Assembly: GCA_025345505.1 (NCBI GenBank)
Contig: JANVCC010000018.1
Location: forward strand, 61,962,031 to 62,026,030
DNA length: 64,000 nt
Source of the DNA: Todiramphus chloris collaris
Taxonomy: Eukaryota > Chordata > Aves > Coraciiformes > Alcedinidae
Direction: 5' to 3'
Position numbers and translations under genes: made by a program. Of the stretch, positions 51,356-62,689 are shown piece after piece. The notes beneath the pieces were generated by a model. That model was given only the letters and a program-made list of their open reading frames with translations, made no database searches and was not told the DNA's origin. Numbering within the stretch: the stretch's first letter is position 1; each line of letters starts with the position of its first letter.

Positions 51356-52974
51356 AACATCATTAAAGGTACTTGGCTTTACTTCACTCAGTTTAGGGGT
51401 TCTAGATTTATCACTCCTAGCTTCAAAAGTCATTTGGGAGTTCAGGAAGTAAAGACTTTTGTACCCATGACTTTTGCAGACACCTGGGAGTTAGAACTCA
51501 GCAGACCAGTAGATCTACATAGTGTGGTGCGATACTTCCTGGAGACCTACCTTAAATCCCAAAAGCAGGAGAGACATACTTAGTTTTATCCAAGTTGTCC
51601 TATGTTCAGGACAAGCCCAACTACAGCTGGGAAAAACACTGTTGGGATTTGATGAGAGGATGGAAGAATTGCAACACAGAGATAAAAAACATGCAGCTGT
51701 AATAAATGGCCTCACATTTCTGTTTGTTTTGACCTAACAGAGTTGGCCTGGAGTCCTGTTTTCCATAACTTTACAAAAAGTATTGCTGGCTATTGTGCCT
51801 ATTTTCAGCCACATTTCTTGATGAAAAAAATGGTTTTCCCTTGTCAATGAAAACTGAAAATGCAGCAATAAATGCAACATGAGGTTTGTAAAAACGTTTT
51901 AAAATTCAGTAAAAATTATTTTTAAAATACATAATTTTTTAATTTACAACATAATTGCAACAAATGTTCTTATTTCATTTTTCATACAAATACTTTTTAA
52001 TGACAGGAGCAACATTCAGTTCAGTCCTTTTGTGCTTTTAAATGTCAGACATTCTGCAGTTTCTGTTTCCTTCTCATTTGCAATTAACACAGTGTTTTAT
52101 AAGCGGATGACCAGCCTGAGGGGAATAGCGTAAGGCCTGTTATGATTTGCAGAAGTACTTGAACTTATCATCATTATGTTGGCTTATTCCAAGGCTTTTC
52201 CTCTTCCCTAAAACAGGTCTGTTGCTTAGGTGCTAAAAGGACAACTTCAATTATGCTACTTTCAAAATCTCTGTAACTTCACCCTAAGAAGATATTTGCT
52301 AAAGCTTCCACAGCCAACACGTATACAGATGATTTTATCCTTTCCTCCATATTTCTTCCTCCTAAAAGTAATTAAGCTGGTAATAACTTCAAAACTCCCA
52401 AAGCCTGAACTTTACCACCATCACATTTCACCGAGATCATTGTCCTCACCTTATTGTTTCAGTTTCACTGAATCGGTTTGCTTTATCTCTACAAGTTTCC
52501 TTCCTCCCTGTGAGTACAAATACTATCTGTACCACTTGTACTGCTGGCAATTGAATCATTTCAGAAACTTCCATCCCTTATATTTATCAACCAACCTGCT
52601 CACCTTTACCTATTGCAACAATTCATAGAAGAGTCATGAATGACTTCGTCTGCAATTCAAACATTGATCTCCTGTGATCTTAAGTAGGCTCTACAGTTGT
52701 TTCCAAAAGCAGAAGGCTTTTACCTTCTTTGCTGTTTATTACAGAAGTTACCCATCTTTCTCTCTTACCTTCATCTCCAAAACCCATGATATCTCTTCTT
52801 CAACCATTAATCTCAGAAGCATGCTTAAGAAAGCAGGGGCAGGATTGGTTCCTGGTTTAGCATTTATCGACGTTACCATATATTTCTGGATTGAAAATAG
52901 TCCTGAAACACATGGATCTCAATTTTTCAATTACTTCTGTGATCTTTCTGTTTTCACACAACGTGCAGATATAG
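51356..52974. other. Non-coding stretch between two CR1 copies
   Basis: Mixed unique DNA. Positions 51780-52020 are very AT-rich. A 132-codon + strand frame (52230-52628) has no recognisable domain. No gene recognised. Confidence 0.5.
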
Positions 52975-53687
52975 ACTCATAGAACCATGGAATTGTTTTG
53001 ATTGGAAAAGACCTTTAAGATCATCAAGTCCAACCATTAATTTAACACTAACAATCCCACTATTAAGCCATGTCCCTAAGAACCTCATCTACATGTTTTT
53101 TAAATACCTCCAGCAGTAGTGACTTCACAACATTCCTGAGCAGCCTGTTCCACTTGTTAACAACCCTTTTGGTGAAGAAGTTTTTCCTGATGTCCAAATT
53201 AACCTCCTCCTGGTGCAACTGGAAGACATTTTCTCTTGTCTTATCACTTTCTACCTGGGAGAAGAGACTGTTCCCCACCTTGCTATAACCTCCTTTCAGG
53301 TAGTTTTAAAGAGTGAGAAGGTCTCACTCCTTTTCTCCAGGTTAAGCAACCCACATTCCCTCAGCTGCTTCTCATAAGATTTGTGCTCTAGACCCTTCAC
53401 CAGCTTCACTGCCCTTCCTCTGAACTCCCTCCAGCACCTCTATATACTTCTTGTATTGAGAGGCCCAGAACTGAACACTGTATTCAAGGTGGGTCCTCAC
53501 CAGTGCTGAGTAAAGGGAAACAATCACTTCCGTAGTCCTGCTGGCCACATTATTGCTGATGCAGGCCAGGATGCTGTTGATTTCCTTGGCCACCTGGGCA
53601 CGCTTCTGGCTCATGTTCAGATGGCTGCCGATCAACACCCGCAGGTCCTTGTCCTCTGGGCAGCTTTCCAGTCACTCGTTCTCACGG
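52975..53687 (-). mobile_element. CR1 LINE, 5'-truncated, a different subfamily
   Basis: The left edge reads ACTCATAGAACCATGGAATT, then TTGGAAAAGACCTTTAAGAT, the hallmark of the CR1 group that says 'gaaaagacc' and not 'gaagggacc'. Two - strand frames cover the ORF2 end: 53372-53638 ([20 protein letters not shown], then [20 protein letters not shown]) and 53063-53278 ([20 protein letters not shown]). The break between them shows frame damage. About 710 bp, old and inactive. Confidence 0.92.
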
Positions 53688-56600
53688 CTTGCCAATCAAA
53701 ACCTGTGTTAATATTTGTGAGAATATTGTATCTCTGTTCATAGAGTGAAATCTTACAGTTCATGACAGGCTAACAGCACTTCTTAAATGCAACAGGATCA
53801 GGATTTCACCCAACACCATTATTGCTATTGCCTATATTACTAAAGTGTTAATAAGGCACAGGCATATTGCTGGGTTATGTTGTTCCTGGATAGTGGACAC
53901 AGAAAAAGATGATTTCTCCTCCAGCAGATTTACTGCTTACATTTTTGATTGTTTATTTATTTGTTCAATCTCTCACACATTTGGTGGCCCAGAAAGCTTC
54001 GTAGTTTCTTCTTAAAACTCAATTTGTAATTATTACAGACAAGTTTTAAAAGAAGCAGAGTTGGATTATGCATAAGCCCTACTGCACAGTAAGAGACCAA
54101 AAAGCAAGGGCTGCTTGTTTTACACAAGAACTGCTTAGAAAAGAATCAGAATGACTTAACTAACGTAAAGTGAGAAACATGAAGGTAGGCATCTCGGGGC
54201 TTTCCTGTCTGATCTTATCCACTACCCTTCTGTTAACCTCTAATTTGCAAAGAAGCTGTGGAGAAGCACTTCTGTATAGCAGTAATGATTGCAATTTACT
54301 GTAGCCTATGACAAGATGGGGTCAGGGAAAGGTTAAAAAACAAACAAACTGTGGATGGAATCATCTCCCTGATGAGCAATTTTTACCTGTGTTTGAAGTG
54401 AGGGAAGTCTCCTTTACTATGCCTCTTACCCTGAACTTAAGGAGAGCTCTGTGACTACTGACTGTGCCTGCTGCTTCATCTTCTCCTCCGGAGCCCACTG
54501 CAAGTGTGGTACCTAATTAGTTTCCCATATAAAGGATAGGAACTTGTGACTGCACTGGTGATACTGTTTCTGCAAACTCCTGAAGCAGGGAGATGAGAGA
54601 CTCAAAAGAAACTAGAAGCTGAAGAGAAGAGCTCGTTTGACTTATCACTGGTGCTGAAGATGAGCACTGCTTCAACAGGTGCAATCCCCCAGCCCTCCTT
54701 GTCTCTTGCAGCAAATGAGAGAACTGATAGGCATTTAATGAACCTCATTCTAACCTGTGTGGAATAATCTTCCCGCTAATCTTCTAACTGGTTTCCATCC
54801 ATCTAGCAACAGCAGTGCTTAAATCTCTTGTTTGCACTTTACTAGCTGCAGATTGTAAATGTTTCATGAGCCGCTGAGCTTGCAGCATTACTATTTTATT
54901 AGAACGTTGAATATCTTGTGTTCATTGCTGTCTTACCAACAAATTTTATCTAAACAAAAATTGCCTCCATACTTCTTGTGAATGACAATTTAGTAGTCTG
55001 ATGGATGCTGTTGTTTCAGCTTGTTTTGCATCAACAGTTTGAAAATAGCCCCTTTGCCTTGCTGAGACACAACAGTGCACCTGTGCTAATGCCAATAAAA
55101 ATACATTCACATCATGACTATATCCAACTTGGCTCATGAAAAAGGGACAGAGGTCCTGTCAGCCTCTGGTCCTGGTGTTAAGCACAAGTGAAAGATTCTC
55201 CTGACCCCAAAATGCAGAAAGGGTTTTCCTAAGTTGCACATTCCCCATAGTGTTCTCTTCCTTAAAATGGCACCACAGCATTACCAAATAGGTAATGGTT
55301 TAGATTTAGCAAAAGCAAACTGGTGTAAAATCAAGCACTGACTGATGAGGCATGCAACCATCCTCTTGGTACTTTGCTCAGTTCTGACAAATCATGTGTA
55401 ACCTTGGTAAGACCTTGTGATGCAGACAACCAGTGGAACAATGAAAACAGCTGGTTCATGGTCTCTTTGGAAATTCTCTCTTGCAGACCAGGGAGCTGGA
55501 ACACTCAAGAGGGAAAAGATAAAACTACAGAAATGTTCTGGGCACACAGCTTCTGTGCATCGCCCCCCAAGAGGTCCCATTAGCCCTGCAGCTGGTGCAG
55601 GGCATCAGAGACTAGGAGACTCAAACAGTTTAGAAAGGGAAAAGGGAGATGGGAACAGCTCAGCCACCCACCAGAATAAATCATGAGTTAGCTCTCCTGG
55701 TTATCCCCTCCCTGCAGATTTTGCCATGGTGAATGATGACCAAGGACCAACTCTCTTATCTGGATTTGAACTTCATCAAGTTGTGTCTTGATCCACATCT
55801 AGGCTATCCCCCAAATAGCTGCTGAAATCCCAGATCAGCACAAGTCCCCTTCTGCAGTGTCATGGAGGGAGCAGTTTACATAATTTGCTTTAATTTTCTT
55901 TCATGTCTTAGAGACAAGCACTGGGAGCTGAATTTTCAGGATCAATAGATGTACCTCTACAACCAGCAAGCTGTGATGTGTTCTGGCACTGCAAAGGGTG
56001 CCAGACCATTCTGACAAATGTCCTGCTCACACAGCCACTCCCACGCTGTTAGAGCTCCCAGTTCTGCTCAGTGCCAACAACTTGCCCATCAACATAGAAA
56101 AACCCTGTTCTGGTCCTGCTGCTTGCAAACAAGGAAGGACTCAAGACTTCCATGTTGAGATAACTGTGAAGAGGTGCAATTTTCTCCTTCAGTTCTGGAA
56201 CAAACAACTAGGATAAGAGAGCTGCATAAACCCGAAAATGAAGCTCTACAAGGATGACACAGTGAGTGGCATAGACAGTAATGTTCTCAACTTGCTAGCA
56301 TGGCCAACACCCTAACCCCTTTCTACAGCAGCCACAGTCACCCTGTCTACCACAGTTTCCCCAGTCAGCCACAAAGCAAGCAATCTCATATCTTCTGCTT
56401 CTCCTTTGCACTGACTCCCCCCCCCCCTCACCATAATACTCTCAATCCTCCCTGTATAAAGTATATCCTCCTCTCCCGCTGTTTCTTTCTCTGGGACCTG
56501 CCCACTTGCCCTGTATCTCCTGTGACCTCTTCTGATACTCTGCTCTATCACAGAAACAGTTTCCTCCTGAAAGTGTACAAGACTGTAACAAATCTACTCA

Positions 56601-57640
56601 CTGGCACTACAGGCACCTACCAAAGGCACTCCAGCAGGAGCAGTGCCTTCTTTCAAGCAGAGTGGGACAATGAGCTGTATGAGCCTCCTAACTCATATAA
56701 TCAGCATGAAAGTGTCTCTTGAGCACCAGCCAGCCACCCAAAAGTCACAAGTGAGGTAGATATCTACCCCCACAGCGCAGAGGCAGGACAGGCAGTATCA
56801 AGAAAAACTGATTATTGGGTTGCAAAGAAAACCAAAGGAAACCCAGTTTTCAGGATGGTTCTGATTCCCTTCCTATTTTATGAAGGTCCTTATTTGGCAT
56901 TAGGAGAAAACAAATCTGAGATTCCTTGCCTATTTCATGCAGTGGTTTCCAGTTTGGTTTTCAAGCAGAAGTTAAAATATACATGTAAGCAACTGGGAGC
57001 TTTCTGAATGGAGGATATCTATGATTCACTCCCAGACTCACAGTGAGCACCAGGCACTGACTGTGGAAGTCCCTGGTGCATGGGTGTCCATTGCAAAGCC
57101 AGGGTTGTTCTTGAGTTTTTGATGTTAGATGCCATTCACTGAAAGAAGTTTCTGTTTCCTAGATACTGTTAGGAGATAAAGCTGCTATTACCATCCAGGG
57201 CTAAACACCATACCCTGTGTAAAAAAAAATAAAATTTGCTACTTTTCTGGATACTTATTTGACTCCTCAAATTGTTCCTGAAACTTCTGTCTTATCAAAC
57301 AACTGACTTGTTTGGCTCCCATCTGTCACTCTTAATGTCCTTGATGTCATTATTTGGAGGGGATTGAGATTGCCTTGCCATATTTACTGTTTCATTGTTT
57401 GGAGTGAAAGGGTGGGCAATGTTTTCCTCTGTAGAAAATAGAGCCCAAATTCATCAGAGAATCTGAAATTTCCTGAGGGCTCGGAAGCTCTTGTGGCAAC
57501 TCTGACACTGATACCATTTGCCAGCCAACTTTTAAAGACCAATGTGAATTTACCAGAGGGAGAGAAGGCAAGTACCTCTCCATTTAAGGCAAGGTCAAGG
57601 AGAAGACCTAACCCATGGCTTAGGTTTCTGCACCCTGCAT
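53688..57640. other. Non-coding unique DNA
   Basis: About 4 kb with no recognised gene, LINE or RNA. It includes a short poly-C tract near 56416-56427. Open frames of up to 140 codons (56300-56722) are Ser/Pro/His-rich and lack domains. Confidence 0.5.
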
Positions 57641-57641
57641 C

Positions 57642-58190
57642 TTGCACACTGTACCCCTAATCCCCATCCCATACCCCTCACTCCGCATCCCCCATCCTAC
57701 ACCTTTCACCCTGCACACCACATCCTGCATCCCCCACCCCTCACTCTCCACCTCTCACCCCTCCTCCCACCTCTCATTCTGCATGCTGCACCCGGCACCC
57801 CTCACCCCTCATTCTGCACACAGCACCCCTCACCCCGCACCCCTAATCCCTCACCCTACACGCTGCACTCCTCACCCCTCATCCCGCACCCCTAATCCCT
57901 CATCCTGCACCCCTCCACCCCACACCCTGACCCTGCACCCTTCACCCCTCACCCTTCACCCCGCACACCTCATCCGCACCCGTCACCCTTCACCCCGCAC
58001 CCGTCACCCTTCACCCCGCACCCCTCATCCGCACCCGTCACCCTTCACCCCTCACCCTTCATCCCTCATTCTTCACCCCTCACCATTCACCCCTCACCCC
58101 GCACCCTTCACCCCTCAGCCCGCACCCCGTACCCTTCACCCCGCACCCCACAGCCGGTACCCTTCACCCCTCACCCCGCTCCCCGGCGCC
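57642..58190. repeat. C-rich minisatellite, about 8-bp CACCC units
   Basis: About 550 bp of variants of CACCCCTC, CACCCTTC, CACCCCGC and CATCCTGC, becoming more regular and more GC-rich toward the right, with a higher-order pattern of about 24 bp around 57950-58050. Because the strand is almost without G and the unit of eight recurs in frame every 24 bases, it keeps a 225-codon frame open that reads as HPSPFTPHP-like repeats. That frame is an artefact. The - strand carries many runs of three to four G and could form G-quadruplexes; the + strand is a dense array of CACCC boxes, the core recognised by KLF/SP factors. Confidence 0.9.
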
Positions 58191-58370
58191 GCAGCCCCGG
58201 TCCCGCGGCCGCGCTCGGCGCTCCTTCGGCGCCCCCTGGCGGCCGCACCCGGGTACCGGTTTGGGTTCGGGTTGTTTAGGGCGATCGCTCCGATTCCGCG
58301 GGGCCACTGCTGGGGCTAAACTCTGCACCCGGAGGGCCAGCCGAGTGTGCGCGTCCCCTGGCTGCCGCCC
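58150..58370. promoter_or_regulatory. Small CpG island at the minisatellite edge
   Basis: Very GC-rich with dense CpG (CCGCGGCCGCGCTCGG, GGTACCGG, GGGCGATCGCTCCG). It grows directly out of the right end of the minisatellite and ends sharply near 58370. A CTCF-like site lies inside. It could be a promoter of an unannotated or non-coding transcript, or a CpG-rich insulator. No exon could be supported. Confidence 0.6.
58227..58245 (-). promoter_or_regulatory. Near-consensus CTCF binding site
   Basis: CGGCGCCCCCTGGCGGCCG matches the reverse complement of the vertebrate CTCF core (GCGCCCCCTGGTGGCC) with one substitution, T to C in the GGTGG part. The G-rich form of the motif is therefore on the - strand. 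Location in an unmethylatable-looking CpG island supports occupancy. The match is seen; binding is inferred. Confidence 0.6.
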
Positions 58371-59236
58371 CTCTGTGATATGTGTGTGTAATGAAAAGGT
58401 TGTGTTTACAAAGATAGGCCAATCTGCTTCCTGGTTTGTTTTTTTTTTTACTGAAGGCAGAAGGACTCAGACAGTTACAGTGCAATAACCGTTCTCCACT
58501 AAAATATTTATGTTGTGCTAAACACAGAAGTTCTATAAAACCGGAACATTCCTTTAAATCCGCTCAGAAATACCATGCTGTAAATGCTTTGTTCTCCTGC
58601 GGTGGGGGAAAACCCTTTCCACCTACTCCCCAGACAAAACCCCAGCAAAAGAAAAACTGCTAAGGGTTGTCTTCAAGGAAATGATTCCAGCTGCCATTGT
58701 CTTTATTAAAAGAAATAAAGTAAGAAACAAAAAAGAAAAAAACAAAATCCTTTCCAACTCCTGGGACATTCTTCAGCTATTAAAACCACATACCCACTTA
58801 GCTCCCCAAAGAAGTCTTTCGTAATTGCAAGCAAAGCCCATAGTCCTCTTATTGCTTCTCCCCAGCTAGACTGCATGTGATCACTGTAAAACTGACTCTG
58901 AAGTGGCACTTTATGGCTGAAGTTACAAAGGAGCTTGGTGAGTGCAATAACTAACTCTGCATCCCTCCAGGCACTGGAATCCCCAGAACTCTCTTTTCTC
59001 TTCACTGAGTAGGGAAGTTAAGGACACAAGAATGAAGTCCTTAGAAACTGTGCGCCAAATGAGAGACATCTAGCTGGCCAGGAGGCAAGTTCTAGGTATG
59101 AGAAGAGATGTGAGGAAGATCGATTTGCAATGTTATGCCTGTCTGACTGTAGTCATGATTTCCTAGAAAGACCTGCTGCTACTTGCTGGATACTGGAGAA
59201 GGTCATGCAGACCTATCTGATTTGCTCTCTGCAGAA
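58371..59236. other. Non-coding stretch between CpG island and CR1
   Basis: Mixed composition, short open frames only, no repeat family recognised. It ends where CR1 sequence begins abruptly. Confidence 0.5.
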
Positions 59237-60490
59237 GAAGAAATTCTTCCTAATGTCCAACCTGAATCGACCTATCTCCATTTTGTATCTATTCCTTCTA
59301 GTCCTATCACTGCCCAACAGCCTACAAAGTCCCTCCCCAGCTTTCTTGTAGGCCCCCTTCAGATACTGGAAGGCCACAATAAGGTCTCCCCAGAGCCTTC
59401 TCTTTTCCAGACTGAACCCCAACTCTCTCAGTCTGTCTCCATAGGAGAGGTGCTCCAGCCCTCTGATCATCCTTGTGGCTCTTCTCTGGACATGTTCCAG
59501 CACATCCATATCCCTCCTGTAACAGGGGCTCCAAAACTGGATGCAGTACTCCAGCTGAGGTCTCACGAGAGTGGAGTAGAGGGGCAGAATCACCTCCCTC
59601 AACCTGCAGGCCATGCTCCTCTTGATGCAGCCCAGAATACGATTGGCCCTCTGGGCTGCAAGAGCACACTGATGGCTCATGTTGAGCTTCTCATCCACCA
59701 GCACTCCCAAGTCCTTCTCTTCAGGGCTGCTCTCAAGCCAGTCAATGCCCAGCCTATATTGGTGCTTGGGATTGCTCCGACCCAGATGGAGGACCTTGCA
59801 TTCGGCCTTGTTGAACTCCGTGAGATTGACATGGGCCCACCTCTCCAGCCTGTCAAGGTCCCTCTGGATGGCATCCCTTCCCTCCAGCGTGTCAGTCGCC
59901 CCACACAGCTTGGTGTCATTGGCAAACTTGCTGAGGGTGCACTCAGTGCCACTGTCCATGTCACTGACAAAGATGTTAAACAAGACTGGTCCCAGTACTG
60001 ATCCTTGAGGGACTCCACTTGTCACTGGTCTCCACTTGGATACCAACCCATTGACAGCCACTCTTTGGGAGTGGCCATCAAGCCAGTTCTTTATCCGCTG
60101 AATTGTCCATCCATCAAATTCATACTTCACCATCTTGGAGACCAGAACGTCATGTGGGACAGTGTCGAAGGCTTTGCTCAGGTCCAGGTAAATGACGTCG
60201 TTGCTCTTCCCCCATCTATTGATGTTGTGACCTTCTCATAGAACGCCACCAGGTCAGTCAGGCACGATTTGCCCTTGGTGAAGCCATGTTGGTTACAGCC
60301 AATCACTTCATCGTTATTCATCTGCCTCAGCAGTGTCTCCAGGAGGATCTGCTCCATGATCTTACCAGGCACAGAAGTGAGACTGACTGGCCTGTAGTTC
60401 CCGGGTTCATCCACTTTTCTCTTTTTGAATATGGGGGTTATATTTCCCCTTTTCCAGTCAGTGGGGACTTCTCCGGACTGCCATGTAGGA
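59237..60490 (-). mobile_element. CR1 LINE with large RT fragment, truncated at both ends
   Basis: About 1.25 kb of CR1 ORF2 in reverse orientation. It is unusual because the 3' end is also missing: homology stops inside the segment encoding [11 protein letters not shown], with no 3' UTR and no ATTCTATG repeats, whereas CR1 copies normally keep their 3' end. The 5' end stops near the codons for [14 protein letters not shown]. The missing 3' part of a similar CR1 lies 2.8 kb to the right in the opposite orientation, and the two share 42 bp at their broken ends. Confidence 0.95.
59237..60490 (-). pseudogene. CR1 ORF2 reverse transcriptase, degenerate
   Basis: In life ORF2 reverse-transcribes CR1 RNA at the nicked chromosomal target. 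Two - strand frames carry it. Positions 60178-60490 encode the fingers/palm start ([20 protein letters not shown], then [20 protein letters not shown]). A frameshift near 60200 moves the reading into the next frame, which holds the first catalytic motif (DLSKAFD), then [20 protein letters not shown], the second catalytic motif and the thumb. The second motif reads FAND where active CR1 has FADD, so one catalytic aspartate is replaced by asparagine. The endonuclease domain is absent. The element cannot be active. Confidence 0.9.
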
Positions 60491-61458
60491 ACCAGACATA
60501 ACAAATATTCTGGTATTCAGTGCACACAAGTAAGAACAGTAAAACTATTAAGTCCATTAGAGGGAAGAAGGCCAAGTGGCAAGAAATGGAACTCCACAGA
60601 TGCTAGATCCCTTTTCCACAAGATGAGTATCCTTTTACCATCAGAGTGTGCACTCAGTTGCTTGGATTACAGGGGTAAAATTAAAGTTAATCTGATTAAC
60701 AGTATACAGTTTTCTGGATGAAACCCTGCAGTTCTTGGGCAGTCAGGGAGCCCTGGTGAGAAGGAGCAAGACCTTGATTTCAGCAGTTTCTTGTTCTCTG
60801 CCAGAAGTCCCTATGTCACTAGCACTGAGGCAGCAAAGTCTCAGCAAATATGGTTCCTTTACAACTGCCTACCTCAGGTCAAGCTAATTTTCCAGGCAGG
60901 CTGGGAGGTATCAGGAAATTTCACACGTGCCATAGCAAAAGCTTCTGTGGTGATACAGTTTATTAATTGGTATTTGCTCCAATGATAGTTTGGTGCCTAC
61001 AGAGTCCCGGTAACTGACTGTAGATACAAAAGACCCTATTTTCCAGCCTTGCAGTTTCTGGTGGTTTCCCTCATCCTTTCTTTTTTTTTATTTTTCTTCT
61101 TCTTTTTTTTTTTTCTTGTAGAATCTAATGTCTATGAATCACTCAAGTGATTTGCCAGTTTCTCTGAAGATAAACAGACTGGAGGCACTTTGGTGTTTGC
61201 AGAGTGGTAATGTGACAATCCATGCTTCCTCTTGCCAACGTTTCCACTTAGTGAAATCTTTATCTTGTACATATACCCCTTCAGTATGCTAAATGGTAAA
61301 TACAAACTATTTGCCACTCACAGGATATGAAAGAATGTTTTTTGCAAATCGTTGAGCATGAACTCAAGTAGTAATACACATTGTACTGGGCACAGTGTCC
61401 TAAGTCTTACCAGTGACTGGAGGGAGTTTTACTTTTCCCACTCCAGCCATGCAATGTT
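60491..61458. other. Non-coding stretch between CR1 copies
   Basis: Unique DNA of about 970 bp with a T/C-rich simple tract at 61078-61117. No gene recognised. In the inversion model proposed for the neighbouring CR1 pieces, this is part of the inverted segment. Confidence 0.5.
61078..61117. repeat. T-rich simple tract
   Basis: Poly-T interrupted by A and CTTCTTC. A simple repeat. Confidence 0.85.
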
Positions 61459-61951
61459 ATAGAATCGTAGAATCATTCTGGTTGGAAAAGACCTCTAAGA
61501 TCATCGAGTCCATCTGTTAACCCAGCACTGCCAGGTCACCACTAAACCACATCCCTCAGCACCACATCTACACATGGTCTTATAAATACCTCCAGGGATG
61601 GTGACTCCACCACTTCCCTGGGCAGCCTGTTCCAGTGTTTTATAACCCTTTTGGTGAAGAAATTTTTCATAATATCCAATCTAAACCTTCCCTGGCACAA
61701 CTGGAGGACATTTCCTCTTGTTCTATTGCTTGTTACATGGGAGAAGAGACCAACTCCCACCTTGCTACAACCTCCTTTTGGGTAGTTTTAGAGAGCAATA
61801 AGGTGTCTCCTCAGCCTCCTTTTCTCCGGGTTAACCCACATTCCCTCTGCTGCTCCTCATAAGACTCATATTCTAGACCCTTCACCAGCTTCATCACCCT
61901 TTCTCTGAACTCATTGCAGCACCTCAATATCCTTCTAGTATTGAGAGGCCC
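61459..61951 (-). mobile_element. CR1 LINE, 5'-truncated
   Basis: Starts with ATAGAATCGTAGAATCATTC and GGTTGGAAAAGACCTCTAAG, then the 3' UTR and the ORF2 end. The - strand frame 61542-61760 includes [20 protein letters not shown] and [14 protein letters not shown]. Homology stops at GTATTGAGAGGCCC, where CR1 should continue. Related to the copy at 52975 ('gaaaagacc' group). Inactive. Confidence 0.93.
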
Positions 61952-62009
61952 ATCATAACCCACACCCCTTTGCTTTGCGTCTTATTCTCTCCCGGCGTGC
62001 TGTGCTGAA

Positions 62010-62298
62010 GGGGGTCAGGGGGAGTGATAGAAGGGCTTGGTGGGCACCTGGTGCACCAGAGATAGGTCGATTCAGGTTAGACATTAGGAAGAATTTCTTC
62101 ACCATGAAGGTCGTGAGATGCTGGAACAGGTTGCCCAGAGAGGTGGTGGGAGCCCTATCCTTGGAAGTTTTTAAGACCAGGCTGGATGGGGCTCTGAGCA
62201 ACCTGCTCTAGTGGGAGGTGTCCCTGCCCATGGCAGGGGGATTGGAACTAGATGATTCTTGAGGTGCCTTCCAACCCTTACAGTTCTATGATTCTATG
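62010..62298 (+). mobile_element. CR1 LINE 3' end, + strand
   Basis: The only forward-oriented CR1 found. The frame includes [20 protein letters not shown], then LPREVVGALSLEVFKTRLDG, the normal ORF2 C-terminus, followed by a 3' UTR with GATTCTTGAGGTGCCTTCCA and the terminal TTCTATGATTCTATG ending at 62298. Clear homology begins at about 62059; a weaker resemblance (GGGGGAGTGATAGAA) may carry it back to about 62010. The intact 3' end matches what the element at 59237-60490 lacks. Confidence 0.93.
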
Positions 62299-62689
62299 TT
62301 TTTTTGGGCTGTACTGTGAAAGGAGTAAGATTACAAGGTCACTTTCTTCGTGCAAGTACATGTTGAACATGGAACACTCTTTGAGAGAAGTTGGCTTTTC
62401 CCAGTATCTGATATATCCCACTTGTAATAGCCTGTCTATTAGCAGGGACAGCAGTACCTATTTTTGCCTGGATGGACTGCAAAACTGTTTTTGCAGGTAC
62501 TTCAGCAGAGGCTCTTTCCAGTTCTAGAAAGAGCTGGAGGGGTTTCATCCCGAAGTTCATTGCTGATTCATGGTAACAAACAAGTGGACTAGTTGACGCC
62601 ACAGTATTTGCCATGTGAGCACAAATTACTCACTGCCTGCGCGATTTAGGGGATAAGCTCCTAATCAATTGACTCTTTCATCCCGTGCT
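62299..62689. other. Non-coding stretch between CR1 and CpG island
   Basis: Unique DNA, no gene or repeat recognised. Confidence 0.5.

Noticed and set aside
51125-51583. 152-codon + strand frame
   Set aside because: It is mostly the antisense strand of a CR1 fragment.
57642-58319. 225-codon + strand frame rich in His, Pro, Ser and Thr
   Set aside because: It is a by-product of the C-rich minisatellite: 8-bp units recur in frame every 24 bases and the strand lacks stop codons. No start context or domain.
59183-60001. 272-codon + strand frame
   Set aside because: It runs antisense through the CR1 reverse transcriptase; a mirror frame, not a gene.
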